Positions 37,580 through 48,500 of a DNA stretch of 64,000 nt are shown piece by piece. The position numbers and the translations under genes were made by a program. The number at the start of each line of letters is the position of its first letter. Positions within the stretch are counted from its first letter, which is position 1. Below the pieces are notes generated by a model, which was not told the origin of the DNA, did no database searches, and worked only from the letters and a program-made list of their open reading frames with translations. Origin of the DNA: Gordonia hankookensis (lineage in GTDB: Bacteria > Actinomycetota > Actinomycetes > Mycobacteriales > Mycobacteriaceae); contig NZ_JACWMS010000001.1 of assembly GCF_014673215.1 (NCBI RefSeq), forward strand, positions 124,001 to 188,000, written 5' to 3'.

Positions 37580-38341
37580 TTACTGAGAGACTAACGGGCG
37601 AGGTCCCATGATCGCGGTACCGACACGCACGCATGTCGAACCGTGTGCCACCGCAGATTCCAGGTCGCCAGACATCCCCGCCGACAGTTCGCGCGCCTCC
37701 GGATGATCGGCGAGGAAACCCTCGCGAACCTGGGCGGCCAGCGACATCCAGCGATCGGCCGTACCCTCGAGCGGCGCGATCACCATGAGACCGGCCAGCG
37801 ACAGTCCGGGCGCGGCCCGGACACGCTCTGCCAATTCCGGCAGATCGTCGACAGGCGCGCCGCCTCGATGCGGGTCCCCGTCGAGGCTCACCTGCAAGAG
37901 AATGCCCAGCTGATCAGACCGCTCACCCGCGTCGAGTGCGGCCAGCACTCCACGGGAGAGGGCGTCGACAACCTTGTCCCGATCCACAGAATGCACCGAA
38001 CGAGCCCACGCGGCAACAGATTTCGCCTTCTTGGACTGAACAGAACCGATCATGTCGAATACTGCCGCCCGATCGCCTGGCCTGCCACCTGTCGGGTCGT
38101 CCGCGGCAAGCTCGGCCAGCTTGCGACTGGCCTCCGGTTCCCTCGACTCACCGAAGCAGCGCACGCCGAGCCCGAGCAGCCGCCGCACATCGTCGGCCGG
38201 GAAATACTTGGTCACCACCATCAACTCGACGTCGCCGCGTTTCCGGCCGGCCGCGTCGACCGCGGCATCGAGACGATCGCGCGCAGCCGAATACCGTTCG
38301 GCCAGTTCGTGTGTCCGCGCGTCCACCGCCTCGTCAACCAT
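37580..38341 (-). CDS. Pyridoxal-phosphate homeostasis protein (YggS/PLPBP family)
   Basis: A 253-residue protein of the alanine-racemase N-terminal-like barrel fold, binding PLP through the lysine in LMVVTKYFPADDVRRL near residue 44. FDMIGSVQSKKAKSVAAWARSVHSVD and LMVIAPLEGTADRW match the family. FGESREPEASRK replaces the usual FGENRVQE. The C-terminus SAGMSGDLESAVAHGSTCVRVGTAIMG is canonical. The ATG overlaps the pgeF 3' end by 8 bases. Between ftsZ and sepF is the standard position. It has no enzymatic activity in known homologs. Confidence 0.92.
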   Translation of the reverse strand: MVDEAVDARTHELAERYSAARDRLDAAVDAAGRKRGDVELMVVTKYFPADDVRRLLGLGVRCFGESREPEASRKLAELAADDPTGGRPGDRAAVFDMIGSVQSKKAKSVAAWARSVHSVDRDKVVDALSRGVLAALDAGERSDQLGILLQVSLDGDPHRGGAPVDDLPELAERVRAAPGLSLAGLMVIAPLEGTADRWMSLAAQVREGFLADHPEARELSAGMSGDLESAVAHGSTCVRVGTAIMGPRPLVSQ

Positions 38342-39062
38342 CGGCGCCCTCGGCGGGCCGGGAGTCCATCCAGATCACCGAGGCGAGCCTGCCGGTGGGC
38401 GCACCACGACGATGGCTGAACAGTTCGGGGTCCGCGACGGTACTCCGCGGATCTGCGGCCACCGCGCCGACACCGGCGGCGAGGAGCTGACGGCGCAGTC
38501 CCGCGCGCAGATCCAGACCCGTTGTGCCCTTGGCGGTCACACAGGCGCTGCCGGGCAGATGCTCCTCGACGTCGCGCTGCATGTGCGGCGGCACCTCGTA
38601 GTCGGCCCCGCCGGCAGCCGGACCGAGCAGAACCCCGATCCGCTCCGGCCGGGCACCGAGTTCGATCATGGCGCGCACTGTCGCCGGCACGATTCCGATG
38701 CGTGCACCCACTCGTCCGGCGTGCACGCCTGCGATCACGCCTGCCTCGTCGTCGGAGAGCAGTACCGGCACACAATCCGCGGACAACACGGCCAGGGCCA
38801 AGTCGGTCTCCGTGGTGACCAGCGCATCGGTCGCAGGCACCGGCTCGTCCACCGGACCGGTCACCACGGTCACATTGCGACTGTGGATCTGCTCCATCCA
38901 CACGATCCGTCCCGGCGCCAGCCCGATCTGCTCGGCGAGTCGAGTCCGGTTCTCGGCAACGGCTTTCGGGTCATCGCCGACATGATCGCCCAGGTTGAAC
39001 GAGTCATAGGGCGCCACCGAGACGCCACCGGATCGGCTGGTGACCACGCGGCGTACCCGCAT
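38334..39062 (-). CDS. pgeF: Peptidoglycan editing factor / multicopper-like purine nucleoside phosphorylase family protein
   Basis: A 242-residue member of the laccase-domain (YfiH/LACC1) family. Homologs edit misincorporated peptidoglycan precursors or act on purine nucleosides. The metal-site motifs are seen as MEQIHSRNV, LSADCVPVLL and AGVHAGRVGAR, providing the His-Cys-His set. In many relatives the last motif is HAGWRG; here it is HAGRVG, so substrate details may differ. It starts eight bases after the ftsZ stop and is coupled to yggS. Confidence 0.88.
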   Translation of the reverse strand: MRVRRVVTSRSGGVSVAPYDSFNLGDHVGDDPKAVAENRTRLAEQIGLAPGRIVWMEQIHSRNVTVVTGPVDEPVPATDALVTTETDLALAVLSADCVPVLLSDDEAGVIAGVHAGRVGARIGIVPATVRAMIELGARPERIGVLLGPAAGGADYEVPPHMQRDVEEHLPGSACVTAKGTTGLDLRAGLRRQLLAAGVGAVAADPRSTVADPELFSHRRGAPTGRLASVIWMDSRPAEGADG

Positions 39063-39070
39063 GTGCGAGC

Positions 39071-40243
39071 TCAGCGCTTCATGAACGACGGCACATCGAC
39101 GTCGTCGTCGTCGAGGGTGACGTTGTTGCGCCGCGGACGCTCCTGAGCCTCGACGAACGGGTCGCCTGCGCCGGCAGGCATCTTGCCGAACAGCGGGTCG
39201 TTGTCCTGTGAATTGGCCGCGACCGCACCCGCCTGTCCGGAACCGACGGTCGACTTGCCCGCCGCGGCGGCCGGGATGTCGGTGCGCTTACGCGGTGCGC
39301 CACTGTCGAATCCGGCCGCGATGACGGTCACGCGGACCTCGTCGCCCAGGTTGTCGTCGATCACGGTGCCGAAGATGATGTTGGCGTCCTCGTGCGCAGC
39401 CTCTTGCACCTGGGTCGCTGCGTTGTGGATCTCGAACAGGCCGAGATCGCTGCCGCCCGCGATCGAGATGAGCACGCCGCGAGCGCCTTCCATCGACGCC
39501 TCGAGAAGCGGCGAGTTGATCGCCGCCTCGGCGGCCTTCTTCGCGCGCTCCTCGCCGCGCGACGACCCGATGCCCATCAGGGCACTGCCCGCGTCGCTCA
39601 TCACGCCCTTGACGTCCGCGAAGTCGACATTGATCAGTCCCGGCGTCGTGATCAGATCGGTGATGCCCTGAACACCGTTGAGCAGCACCTCATCTGCACT
39701 GCGGAATGCGTCCATGAGACTGACCTGGGCATCGCCGAGCTGCAGGAGCCGGTCGTTGGGGATGACGATGAGGGTGTCGCAGGATTCACGGAGCGCGGTG
39801 ATACCCGCCTCCGCCTGCCCGCCGCGACGCTTGCCCTCGAAGGAGAACGGCCGCGTCACGACGCCCACCGTCAACGCACCGAGTTTGCGTGCGATCGACG
39901 CCACGACCGGCGCGCCGCCGGTCCCGGTCCCGCCGCCCTCACCGGCAGTCACGAACACCATGTCGGCGCCCTTGAGGAGTTCCTCGATCTCGTCGCGGGC
40001 GTCTTCCGCCGCGCGCCGCCCGACCTCCGGGTCGGCGCCGGCACCGAGCCCACGGGTCGAGTCGCGGCCGACGTCGAGTTTGACGTCGGCGTCGCTCATC
40101 AGCAGGGCCTGAGCATCGGTGTTGATGGCAATGAACTCAACACCTTTCAGTCCCTGTTCGATCATTCGGTTGACGGCATTGACACCGCCGCCGCCGATGC
40201 CGACGACCTTGATCACGGCCAGGTAGTTGTGCGGTGGCGTCAT
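39071..40243 (-). CDS. ftsZ: Cell division GTPase FtsZ
   Basis: The tubulin homolog that forms the division ring; 390 residues. The GTP-binding signature [19 protein letters not shown] is near residue 100, with the T7-loop region ([26 protein letters not shown]) near residue 205 and the GTPase domain end near residue 315. A disordered linker leads to the C-terminal peptide [11 protein letters not shown], which should bind SepF and FtsW. The ATG has a strong GAGGAAGG site upstream. A 219-base gap separates it from ftsQ and contains a likely own promoter. Confidence 0.97.
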   Translation of the reverse strand: MTPPHNYLAVIKVVGIGGGGVNAVNRMIEQGLKGVEFIAINTDAQALLMSDADVKLDVGRDSTRGLGAGADPEVGRRAAEDARDEIEELLKGADMVFVTAGEGGGTGTGGAPVVASIARKLGALTVGVVTRPFSFEGKRRGGQAEAGITALRESCDTLIVIPNDRLLQLGDAQVSLMDAFRSADEVLLNGVQGITDLITTPGLINVDFADVKGVMSDAGSALMGIGSSRGEERAKKAAEAAINSPLLEASMEGARGVLISIAGGSDLGLFEIHNAATQVQEAAHEDANIIFGTVIDDNLGDEVRVTVIAAGFDSGAPRKRTDIPAAAAGKSTVGSGQAGAVAANSQDNDPLFGKMPAGAGDPFVEAQERPRRNNVTLDDDDVDVPSFMKR

Positions 40244-40270
40244 GTGCCCGCCTTCCTCGTTCGATCCGAA

Positions 40271-40310
40271 ACCCTAAACCTGAACCATAGATTTAGAGTT
40301 ATGTCAAGTA
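40271..40310 (-). promoter_or_regulatory. Candidate ftsZ promoter region
   Basis: An AT-rich patch in the ftsQ-ftsZ gap has TTGACA on the minus strand (40302-40307) with TATGGT and TAGGGT downstream, though neither is at the ideal 17-base spacing. Independent ftsZ promoters in this gap are usual in mycobacteria. The rest of the 219-base gap shows nothing further. Confidence 0.4.
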
Positions 40311-40462
40311 GATGGATGATGGGCATGACGTTAGGCACCGAATGGCGCGGTAACCAGCAAGCGTGCGGCGTGTCGCGAAGTTGGGCCGCATTTTTCATGG
40401 ATGTCACGTGCCGACGACCACCGCGGATGTCGGCACGGCGTTGCCGTCGCGACGCCGTGTCG

Positions 40463-41170
40463 TCACTTGTAGGCGGGGAACTCCGGGCTCGACACGTTGT
40501 AGGTTGTCGCGGGACGCGTCAGCAGGGCGCCGAGGGTTCGGGCCTTCTCGGCCCCTTGCCCACTGTCTCCCCAGACGACGGTCTTGTTGCCCTTGAGCGT
40601 GAACTGGATGTCCACCGGCGACGAGGCGGTCACCTTGACGACCCGGCTCCCGATCGATTCCGGCAGCCCGGAGACGGCTGCGAGGGTTGCGGTCGTCGTC
40701 GGGTCGCCGGGACCCGGATTGGGTGTCGAGAACTCCGGCAACCTGTTCATCTCCGGTGGCACACCTGTCGTGGTGTCGAAGGTCAGATACCCGACGCCCG
40801 AACGGTCGAGGACATGGACCTTCTGCCCGTCGGTCACCTTCACCACCGGTTGCCGCTCGACGACGGTGATGGTCAGCGACGACGGATAGCTGCGCTGCAC
40901 CCGTACCGATTCGATCGAGGGGATCGCCGCGATCCGTTGCGCGACCTGGTGCGTGTCCACCTGCAGCAGCGGTGTCCCGTCGGCCACCCGGGCCGCGCCG
41001 ACGATCTCGTCGGTCGGGACCGCCCGATTGTCGTGGACGTCGGTCGACCGGACCGACATCAGTGGGGTGAAATAGGCGATCAGGCCGAGACCGACCACCA
41101 CCACGATGACCAGGACCGTCCCCAGCAGGAGCCGGGAACGGCGCGAGGTGTCGCGCACCCGCGGACTCAC
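40463..41170 (-). CDS. ftsQ: Cell division protein FtsQ
   Basis: A 235-residue bitopic division protein. A short basic N-terminus and a transmembrane helix (about residues 13-35, [21 protein letters not shown]) are followed by a POTRA domain ([23 protein letters not shown]) and the beta domain ([43 protein letters not shown]). It links FtsL/FtsB to the divisome. The GTG start overlaps the murC stop as GTGA. Length is a little shorter than in mycobacteria because the cytoplasmic tail is short. Confidence 0.92.
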   Translation of the reverse strand: MSPRVRDTSRRSRLLLGTVLVIVVVVGLGLIAYFTPLMSVRSTDVHDNRAVPTDEIVGAARVADGTPLLQVDTHQVAQRIAAIPSIESVRVQRSYPSSLTITVVERQPVVKVTDGQKVHVLDRSGVGYLTFDTTTGVPPEMNRLPEFSTPNPGPGDPTTTATLAAVSGLPESIGSRVVKVTASSPVDIQFTLKGNKTVVWGDSGQGAEKARTLGALLTRPATTYNVSSPEFPAYK

Positions 41171-42765
41171 GGTTGCGACCCCGGCGCTCCGGCACCGTCG
41201 GCACCCGTCGCTCCGGCACCATCCGCTCCCACACCGTCCGCGACCGCGGTGACAGTGTGGTTGGCACCGCGGTCCCGCAATGCCTCCAGGATCTCCGGCC
41301 CCTGCATGGTGATGTCACCGGCCCCCAGTGTGAGTACCAGGTCGCCGGGTCGTGCCACGGACGCGACGGTCCGCGCCAGCGCGGACAGATCGGGCTGGAA
41401 GATGACCGGCCGGGTCACCCGATCGGCGATGCTGGCACCGCTGATCCCCGGGATCGGCTGCTCGCGTGCGCCGTAGACATCGGCGACGATGACCTGGTCG
41501 GCGAGATCGAGCGCCGCGGCGAAGTCGGCCGCGAAATCACGGGTGCGAGAGAACAGATGCGGCTGGAACACCGCGATGACCCGACCCGATGCGTCGCTGT
41601 CCGGCGTCGCACTCTCGACCGCCAGCCGCGCGGCGGTCAGCACCGCCCGAACCTCGGTCGGGTGATGCGCGTAATCGTCGAAGACGTCCACATCGGCTGT
41701 CCGGCCGCGGAATTCGAATCGGCGGTGAACGCCACCGAAAGCCTCGACGCCGTCGATGACCCCCGCGAGGGCGCCGCCTGCGCACACACAGGCGACGACG
41801 GCCCCGATCGCATTGAGCGCCATGTGCTCGCCGGGGACGGTCAACAGCATGGTGCGCTCCACGGACGGATCGGCGATCGGCGCGTCGAACCGCACCTGCG
41901 CCACCCCGCCGGAGCCCCGCGCCGACCACGAGACCAAGGTCGCGACGTGCTTCGCGGCGGGCGCGAGATCGGCGTACCGGCCCGTGCCGTAGCCGAACAC
42001 CGACACGCCCCGTTCCACCAGTCGCTGCGCGCATCGGCCGGCCAGGGCGGCGGACCCCTCGTCGTCGAGACACACGATGAGCGAACCGCCGGGGGCGATG
42101 CGATCGGCGAACTCGTCGAACACATCGACGTACGCCTCACGAGTCCCGAAGTGATCGAGATGGTCGACCTCGATGTTGGTGACCACCACGACGTCCGGGG
42201 TGTACTCGAGGAGGGAGCCGTCACTCTCGTCGGCCTCGGCGACGAAGATCCCGCCACTGCCGTGATGGGCGTTGGTGCCGGATTCGTTCAGCTCGCCACC
42301 CACTGCGAACGACGGGTCGACACCGCAATGCTGAAGCGCGACAACAGCGATCGAGGTGGTGGAGGTCTTGCCGTGGGTTCCGGCCACGAGCAGGGTGCGA
42401 TATCCCACCATCAGGTCAGCCAGGATCCGGGGCCGCAAGAGGACGGGAATGCCCCGCGACCGGGCGGCGACGAGTTCGGGATTGGTCTTGGGGATCGCGG
42501 CGTGCGTGGTCACGACCACCGACGGGCCGCCCGGCAGCTGGTCGAGGGCGGACGGATCGTGACCCACCTGGATGCGGGCTCCGCGTGTGCGCAACGCGAG
42601 AATGCCCCGGCTGTTCTTCGCATCGGAGCCGGAGACCTGACCGCCGCGGGCGAGCAGGATTCGGGCGAGCCCGCTCATCCCGGCGCCGCCGATGCCGACC
42701 ATGTGCACCCGGCGAAGACGTTCGGGGAGTTCGCCGATGGGGCCGGTCACGGAGTCGCCGTTCAT
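41167..42765 (-). CDS. murC: UDP-N-acetylmuramate--L-alanine ligase
   Basis: Adds L-alanine to UDP-MurNAc, the first Mur ligase step. A Rossmann-like UDP-binding start ([22 protein letters not shown]) precedes the ATP loop [18 protein letters not shown] near residue 122 and [18 protein letters not shown] in the C-terminal domain. The 532 residues include a low-complexity tail ([22 protein letters not shown]) beyond the usual end near 510. It lies between murG (upstream, 73 bases) and ftsQ (overlapping). Confidence 0.95.
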   Translation of the reverse strand: MNGDSVTGPIGELPERLRRVHMVGIGGAGMSGLARILLARGGQVSGSDAKNSRGILALRTRGARIQVGHDPSALDQLPGGPSVVVTTHAAIPKTNPELVAARSRGIPVLLRPRILADLMVGYRTLLVAGTHGKTSTTSIAVVALQHCGVDPSFAVGGELNESGTNAHHGSGGIFVAEADESDGSLLEYTPDVVVVTNIEVDHLDHFGTREAYVDVFDEFADRIAPGGSLIVCLDDEGSAALAGRCAQRLVERGVSVFGYGTGRYADLAPAAKHVATLVSWSARGSGGVAQVRFDAPIADPSVERTMLLTVPGEHMALNAIGAVVACVCAGGALAGVIDGVEAFGGVHRRFEFRGRTADVDVFDDYAHHPTEVRAVLTAARLAVESATPDSDASGRVIAVFQPHLFSRTRDFAADFAAALDLADQVIVADVYGAREQPIPGISGASIADRVTRPVIFQPDLSALARTVASVARPGDLVLTLGAGDITMQGPEILEALRDRGANHTVTAVADGVGADGAGATGADGAGAPGSQP

Positions 42766-42838
42766 CGCCTCACCTCACCATCGCGACAGCCTGGGCCACG
42801 CATACCGTCATCGTGGCCTATGCCACGCACGTCGATTG

Positions 42839-44035
42839 TCACTGCTCCGATGCCGATCCCGGTGAACGAAACGCGGAACGGAGCCGCCGTCGTCGGCCGC
42901 CCCCTCGGTGCTGTGCCGCCAGCTCCAGCGCCGCTGCCGCGACCGCGTCCGCGGCGTCACGATGACCTGAGCCGGTCGCGGCCACCGACATCGCGGCCAG
43001 CCGGTCCCGGTCGGCGAGCATCGCGGGGACCTCCCTGGCCACCCAGTCCGCCGTCAGCTCGGCGTCGTCGACGATGATGCCGCCGCCCGCATTGACCACC
43101 GGGAGCGCGTTGAGTCGCTGTTCGCCGTTGCCGTGCGGGAGCGGGACATAGATCGCCGGCAGGCCGGTGGCCGAGATCTCGGCCACCGTCATCGCACCCG
43201 ATCTGCAGATGACGAGATCCGCCGCGGCGTATGCCAGGTCCATCCGCTTGAGGTAGCCGACTCCCCGGTACGGCGGCGCACCCGGCGGCGACTGCGGATC
43301 GATCGTGTGCTTCGGGCCGAACGCGTGGAGCACGCCGATGCCTGCGGTTCCCAGCGCACCCGCGGCGCCGGAAACTGCGTCGTTGAGTCGTTGCGCACCT
43401 TGGGATCCGCCGAACACCAGCACCGTGGGCGCGTCCTCGTCGAGGCCGAAATAGTGGCGCGCCTTGGCGCGTAGCGCCGGACGGTCGAGTTCGGTGATGA
43501 CGCCGCGTACCGGGATGCCGACCACATCGGCGTCCAGGCCGGAACCCGGAACCGCCGCCAGCACCCGATCGGCGAACCGCGCCCCGACCTTGTTCGCGAT
43601 CCCGGCGCTCGCATTGGCCTCGTGGATGACGATCGGCAGCCGGTGACGGCCGCGGACCCGCATCTGCGCCGCGAAGTATGCCGGCAGCGCGACGTAACCG
43701 CCGAAACCGACCACCACGTCGGCACCGACCCGCGACAGGACCGACCGGGTCGCGGTCACCGCATGGACGAGACGGGTCGGCGTCTTGGCCAGTTCCATCC
43801 CCGGCTTCCGGGGTAGCGGGACGGGCGGGATCAGCTCCAAGGGATACCCGCGCTCGGGAACCAGCGTGGTCTCGAGACCACGAGTGGTCCCCAGGGCCGT
43901 CACCTGCGCAGTCGGGTCCAGACGGGTCACCGCATCCGCGACGGCGAGCGCGGGTTCGATGTGTCCGGCGGTCCCACCACCGGCGACCACGACCGACAAC
44001 GGCCGATCCGACGACCGGCCTCGCTCAGAACTCAC
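42839..44035 (-). CDS. murG: Lipid II synthase: UDP-GlcNAc transferase MurG
   Basis: Transfers GlcNAc to lipid I, giving lipid II at the inner membrane face. A GT-B fold enzyme with the N-terminal loop [21 protein letters not shown] and the C-terminal donor site [14 protein letters not shown] and [28 protein letters not shown]. The 398 residues include a basic C-terminal tail (about 25 residues, [13 protein letters not shown]) not typical of the family. The start is a GTG with GGAG upstream; ftsW ends 66 bases before it. Confidence 0.95.
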   Translation of the reverse strand: MSSERGRSSDRPLSVVVAGGGTAGHIEPALAVADAVTRLDPTAQVTALGTTRGLETTLVPERGYPLELIPPVPLPRKPGMELAKTPTRLVHAVTATRSVLSRVGADVVVGFGGYVALPAYFAAQMRVRGRHRLPIVIHEANASAGIANKVGARFADRVLAAVPGSGLDADVVGIPVRGVITELDRPALRAKARHYFGLDEDAPTVLVFGGSQGAQRLNDAVSGAAGALGTAGIGVLHAFGPKHTIDPQSPPGAPPYRGVGYLKRMDLAYAAADLVICRSGAMTVAEISATGLPAIYVPLPHGNGEQRLNALPVVNAGGGIIVDDAELTADWVAREVPAMLADRDRLAAMSVAATGSGHRDAADAVAAAALELAAQHRGGGRRRRLRSAFRSPGSASEQ

Positions 44036-44101
44036 CCGTGCCCAACTCCATTCCGCATCGTCGGCCGCCGCCGACCGGCTGCCGTGCGGTCTCGACCGTC
44101 T

Positions 44102-45787
44102 TCAGTGCCGTGACCAGGTAGAACGGCCCGCCGGCCGCCACTGGTGTGTCGACCCGGCCCGCCCGGCGTCGGATGCACCGCCCCCGCCACGGCTCGCACG
44201 CGGCGGAACCGGAGCGCCACGGCGGGTACCCGTTCCCGAATACCCCGTACGGTAGTCGACCCGGACCGCGGCCGTGCGTGGTGCCCGGGGGCTCGGGGCC
44301 GGGCGCCGCACCGGCCGAGGGGCCACGTCCTCGGTCGGCGTGCCATGCCGCAGACGCGCCCAGCGGGAGGGGGCGGCGGGCGCTGCGACACGAGCCCGTT
44401 CCGGGCGTCGCTGATCGAGCCGATCGCGCAGGGCGTCGGCGCGCGTCGGGCGATACGGGACCGGCGCCGGCAGTCGCAGCCAGCGACCGAGACGACCGGG
44501 TTCCCCGGTGCTCAGGGCGGCCACGGCCTCCGGCTCGTGCCGAGCGGCACTGGCCAGCAATCCGAGCATGGCCAGCACGGTCAGTGTCGACGTACCGCCG
44601 GCGGACAGCAGCGGTAGCTGGATACCGGTGACCGGCAGGAGCCCGATGACGTAGCCGATGTTGATGAATGCCTGGGCGGTGATCAGGACGGTGATGGTGC
44701 CCGTCATCAGGCGCAGGAACGGATCCACCGACCGCACGGCGATCCGGAATCCGATGAACGCGAGGATCGCGAACAGGATCACCACGAGCAGTCCGCCGAT
44801 CAACCCCAGTTCCTCGCCGATGATCGCGAAGATGAAGTCGTTGTGCGCGTTCGGGAGGTAGTTCCATTTCGCCCGGCTCTGCCCCAGGCCGACACCGAAC
44901 ACCCCGCCGTTGGCGAGCGCGTAGGTGGCCTGGCGAGCCTGGTATCCCGCTCCTTGCGGGTCGTCGATGCTGCCGAGGAAGCTCAGCACACGCTGGGATC
45001 GGTAGCCCTCGACGAGTGCGAGCAGCACTGCGATAGCGGTGCCCACTCCGGCGAACGTGAGGAACACCTTGACCGGGAGGCCCGCGAACCACAGCATCGC
45101 ACCGACGATGATGGCGATCGTGATGGTGGTGGACAGATTCGGCTCGAGGATGATCAGCAGGCAGACCAGCATCGCGACCGGGACGAGCGGGATCAGCAAC
45201 TCTTTCAAGGACGCGTTGTCCCGGCGCCGGGAGGCGAGCAGGTGGGCACCCCAGACGCACAACGCCACCTTCACCAACTCCGAAGGCTGCACCGACAATC
45301 CGCCGATCACGAACCAACGCCGCGCGCCCTGACTCAGGGTGCCGATGCCGGGGACGAGCACCACGGCGAGCAGGACCGTGGTGATCACCATCAGTGGCGC
45401 CGCCATCCGCCGCAAGAGCCGCACCGGCAGCCGGAGCATGACGTAGAAGCCCACCAGACCCAGCAGCGCGAAGATCATCTGGGTGGCGAACAGACCGTAC
45501 GACGACCCGTCCTTGGAGTAGCCCTCCACCGAGGAGGCCGACAACACCATCACCAGACCGAACACGGTCAGCAGGAATGCAATCGTCAGGATCAGGTGAT
45601 ACGACGCGAGTGGTCGCGACAGGAGGTTGCGCACCGCCTCGACCACCGCGGCCGGCCAGGTGCCCGCCGACGACGAGTCCTTCGTGCCGGTTCCCCGTGT
45701 GCTCGTTCGTCGGGTGCCGTTGTCCTTCGTGCCGGTCGGCTTCGTCGTGCGGGACGACCGCCCCGGTACCTCCGTCGAGGAGCTCAT
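44102..45787 (-). CDS. ftsW: SEDS-family peptidoglycan glycosyltransferase FtsW
   Basis: A polytopic SEDS glycosyltransferase that polymerises septal glycan with FtsI. About ten transmembrane helices occupy residues 60-420. Conserved loop residues are seen in GARRWFVIGGLSVQPSELVKVAL, AKWNYLPNAHNDFIFAIIGEELGLIG and IGLLPVTGIQLPLLSAGGTSTL. A proline/arginine-rich cytoplasmic tail of about 130 residues follows, as in mycobacterial FtsW, where the tail contacts FtsZ. The ATG overlaps the murD stop as ATGA. Confidence 0.94.
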   Translation of the reverse strand: MSSSTEVPGRSSRTTKPTGTKDNGTRRTSTRGTGTKDSSSAGTWPAAVVEAVRNLLSRPLASYHLILTIAFLLTVFGLVMVLSASSVEGYSKDGSSYGLFATQMIFALLGLVGFYVMLRLPVRLLRRMAAPLMVITTVLLAVVLVPGIGTLSQGARRWFVIGGLSVQPSELVKVALCVWGAHLLASRRRDNASLKELLIPLVPVAMLVCLLIILEPNLSTTITIAIIVGAMLWFAGLPVKVFLTFAGVGTAIAVLLALVEGYRSQRVLSFLGSIDDPQGAGYQARQATYALANGGVFGVGLGQSRAKWNYLPNAHNDFIFAIIGEELGLIGGLLVVILFAILAFIGFRIAVRSVDPFLRLMTGTITVLITAQAFINIGYVIGLLPVTGIQLPLLSAGGTSTLTVLAMLGLLASAARHEPEAVAALSTGEPGRLGRWLRLPAPVPYRPTRADALRDRLDQRRPERARVAAPAAPSRWARLRHGTPTEDVAPRPVRRPAPSPRAPRTAAVRVDYRTGYSGTGTRRGAPVPPRASRGGGGASDAGRAGSTHQWRPAGRSTWSRH

Positions 45788-47376
45788 CGAGATGTTCCGC
45801 TCACGTCGGCCGCACCCGGCAGGGATCGCGCGGCCGCCGCGAACGCGTCACCGCGCCTGCCGTACCCCGCGAACATGTCCAGGGAGGCGGCCGCCGGGGC
45901 GAGCAGCACCGCGTCGGGCCGGTCGTCGGCGGTCCGCGCCAGATGCGCAGCCACCTCGACCGCCCGCTCCATGACCGCGACAGCGGCTCGGTCGGAGTCG
46001 GTGTCGTCGGATCCGACCGCCGCCGAGCGTGGTTCGGTCGGGGCGCTCAGTCCGGCGGGCAGTTCGTTCCCGAGGTGTGGGGTCGCGTGCTGAACAGTCA
46101 CGCGCCCATCGTCCCCTGTGAATACTGTGACTGCTGGGACTTCTGGGGCGTGTCGCGAGATCGCGTCGACGATCAGCTCACGATCGCGACCGATCGCGAC
46201 CACCCCGGCGAGTCGCGCACGCGTGTGGCGGATCATGTCGTCGACCGGGGCGCCTTTGAGCAGTCCGCCTGCGACGAGGACCACCCGCCGATGACCTGCG
46301 ATCGCAGCCTCGGCCGCATGCGGATTGGTGGCCTTCGAGTCATCGATGTAGTCGAGGCCGTCGACGCGGGCCACCACCTCGCCGCGGTGGGCGGCCGGCC
46401 GGAAGTCGCGCAGCGCCTCGGCGACTGCGTCGGGTGAGATCCCCGCCACGAGCGCCAGGGCCGTCGCCGCCAGTGCGTCGGCGGTCCCCGAGGGGCCGGG
46501 CGGGTGGATCGCCGCGGTCTCGACGATCGTCCGCGACGAACCCGGCGGTCCGAAGGCGCGGTCCACGATCCGGGAGTCGGCGACCCCCAGCTCGCCGTCC
46601 CCCGGCGTGCCCAGCGTGAAGCCCACCCGGCGACGGGCGACCGGCAGCGACGACGCCGTCGGATCGTCGAGGCCCACCACGCCGACGGCACCGTGCAATG
46701 CGACACCCTTGGCCTCGGCATAGGCGTCGAACGAGCCATGCCAGTCCAGGTGGTCGTCGGCGATGTTGAGCACCACGCCGGCATCCGGCGCCACCGAGGG
46801 TGCCCAGTGCAGCTGGAACGACGACAACTCGGCGCAGAGGATGTCCACTCGCGGCGTCTGCCGCATCGCATCGAGTGCGGGTAGGCCGATGTTGCCGCAG
46901 GCCGCGGCCGAACGCCCCGCGCCGACGACGATGTCGGTGAGCATCGACGTCGTCGTCGTCTTTCCGTTGGTTCCGGTGACCACCAGCCAGGTCCGAGGCT
47001 CGCCGAGCAGCCCGGCACGGTCGACGCGCCAGGCGAGTTCGACCTCGCCCCAGATCGGCAGTCCCACCTCGACCGCGCGGACGATGAGTGGATGCGCAGG
47101 CGAGAAGCCGGGCGACGCGATGACCAGTCCGGTCTCCCCCGGCCATTCGTTGTCGTCGTCGAGCAGTGACGCGGTGCCGACCAGGCGCGCACCGAGGCCG
47201 GACAGATCGTCGTCGCCGGGATCGTCCGGACCGAACCGGGCATCTGCGACCGTCACGTGCGCCCCGACATCGAGCAGGTACCGGGCCGCCGACCGGCCTG
47301 CGGTGCCGGCACCGGCGACCAGCACCGTCGTCCCCGACAATGCGGTCACGTCGAGGTCGGGTCGCCGATCAGCCAC
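45784..47376 (-). CDS. murD: UDP-N-acetylmuramoylalanine--D-glutamate ligase
   Basis: Adds D-glutamate to UDP-MurNAc-L-Ala. N-terminal UDP-binding domain ([26 protein letters not shown]), ATP loop [20 protein letters not shown] near residue 135, and [15 protein letters not shown] in the C-terminal domain. At 530 residues it is longer than usual; the extra sequence is a low-complexity insertion around [23 protein letters not shown] near residue 450. The GTG at 47376 overlaps the mraY 3' end by 8 bases; the longer open frame upstream lies in mraY and is rejected. Confidence 0.94.
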   Translation of the reverse strand: MADRRPDLDVTALSGTTVLVAGAGTAGRSAARYLLDVGAHVTVADARFGPDDPGDDDLSGLGARLVGTASLLDDDNEWPGETGLVIASPGFSPAHPLIVRAVEVGLPIWGEVELAWRVDRAGLLGEPRTWLVVTGTNGKTTTTSMLTDIVVGAGRSAAACGNIGLPALDAMRQTPRVDILCAELSSFQLHWAPSVAPDAGVVLNIADDHLDWHGSFDAYAEAKGVALHGAVGVVGLDDPTASSLPVARRRVGFTLGTPGDGELGVADSRIVDRAFGPPGSSRTIVETAAIHPPGPSGTADALAATALALVAGISPDAVAEALRDFRPAAHRGEVVARVDGLDYIDDSKATNPHAAEAAIAGHRRVVLVAGGLLKGAPVDDMIRHTRARLAGVVAIGRDRELIVDAISRHAPEVPAVTVFTGDDGRVTVQHATPHLGNELPAGLSAPTEPRSAAVGSDDTDSDRAAVAVMERAVEVAAHLARTADDRPDAVLLAPAAASLDMFAGYGRRGDAFAAAARSLPGAADVSGTSR

Positions 47377-48463
47377 TGACGGCCAGGAACTCGCTGTAGA
47401 ACAAGGACAGACCCAACGCACAGGCGATGGCCGTGAGCAGCCAGAACCTGATGATCACCGTGGTCTCGGCCCAGCCACCCAGCTCGAAATGGTGATGGAA
47501 GGGCGCCATCCGGAACACCCGGCGTCCGGTGGTGCGGAAGAACGCGATCTGGACCACCACCGAGATGATCTCCGCGACGAACAGTGCGCCGATGACCACC
47601 GCGAGGAGTTCGGTGCGGGTGGTGATCGACAGGCCGGCCAGCATGCCGCCCAGGGCCAGCGATCCGGTGTCTCCCATGAAGATCTTGGCCGGCGCCGCGT
47701 TCCACCACAGGAAGCCGAGACAGGCTCCGCCGCCCGCGACCGCGATCAGCGCGAGGTCGAGTGGATCGCGGACCACATAACAGCCGGGAGTGATCTCCTG
47801 GGTGGCCTTGGGTCCACCCGAACACGCGTTGCGGTACTGCCAGAACGTGACGAGCACGTAGGAGCCGAGCACCATCGCCATCGAACCGGCCGCCAGTCCG
47901 TCGAGGCCGTCGGTGAAGTTCACCGCGTTCGACCACGCCGCCACCACGAGCCAGCAGAAGACCACGAAGACGATCGACCACATCGAGATGGCGTCGATGT
48001 CGCGGACGTAGGACAGATGCGTGCTCGCAGGCGTGTAGCCGGCGTCGTTGCGGAACTGCAGCACGAGCACACCGAAGAGGATCGCGGCAGCGAACTGCCC
48101 GATCGACTTGGCGGTCTTGTTGAGCCCGAGGTTCCGGTGCTTGCGGATCTTGATGATGTCGTCGAGGAATCCGACGCCGCCGAGCGCGGTGGCCAGTCCC
48201 AGGACGAGCAGACCCGACGCGGTGACCCCGGTTCCCCCGGTGAACAGTCCGACGATGTGGGACCCGAGGTAGCCCGCCCACAACGCGACCAGGATCGCCA
48301 CGCCACCCATCGACGGCGTGCCGCGTTTGGTCTGGTGGCTCTGCGGCCCCTCGACCCGGATCTCCTGCCCGAAACCCTGCCGGGTGAAGAGGCGGATGAG
48401 AAACGGCGTGAGGAGGATCGACACCGCGAGCGCGATGCCACCCGCGATCAGGATCTGTGTCAC
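47369..48463 (-). CDS. mraY: Phospho-N-acetylmuramoyl-pentapeptide transferase MraY
   Basis: Transfers the phospho-MurNAc-pentapeptide to undecaprenyl phosphate, forming lipid I. A ten-helix membrane protein of 364 residues with the conserved [32 protein letters not shown] (aspartate-rich motif), [12 protein letters not shown] and the [15 protein letters not shown]-terminal segment. It follows the murF fragment by 37 bases. Confidence 0.96.
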   Translation of the reverse strand: MTQILIAGGIALAVSILLTPFLIRLFTRQGFGQEIRVEGPQSHQTKRGTPSMGGVAILVALWAGYLGSHIVGLFTGGTGVTASGLLVLGLATALGGVGFLDDIIKIRKHRNLGLNKTAKSIGQFAAAILFGVLVLQFRNDAGYTPASTHLSYVRDIDAISMWSIVFVVFCWLVVAAWSNAVNFTDGLDGLAAGSMAMVLGSYVLVTFWQYRNACSGGPKATQEITPGCYVVRDPLDLALIAVAGGGACLGFLWWNAAPAKIFMGDTGSLALGGMLAGLSITTRTELLAVVIGALFVAEIISVVVQIAFFRTTGRRVFRMAPFHHHFELGGWAETTVIIRFWLLTAIACALGLSLFYSEFLAVSG

Positions 48464-48500
48464 CGCGTCATCCCTGTCTGCACTGTCACCCTTGTCGCCC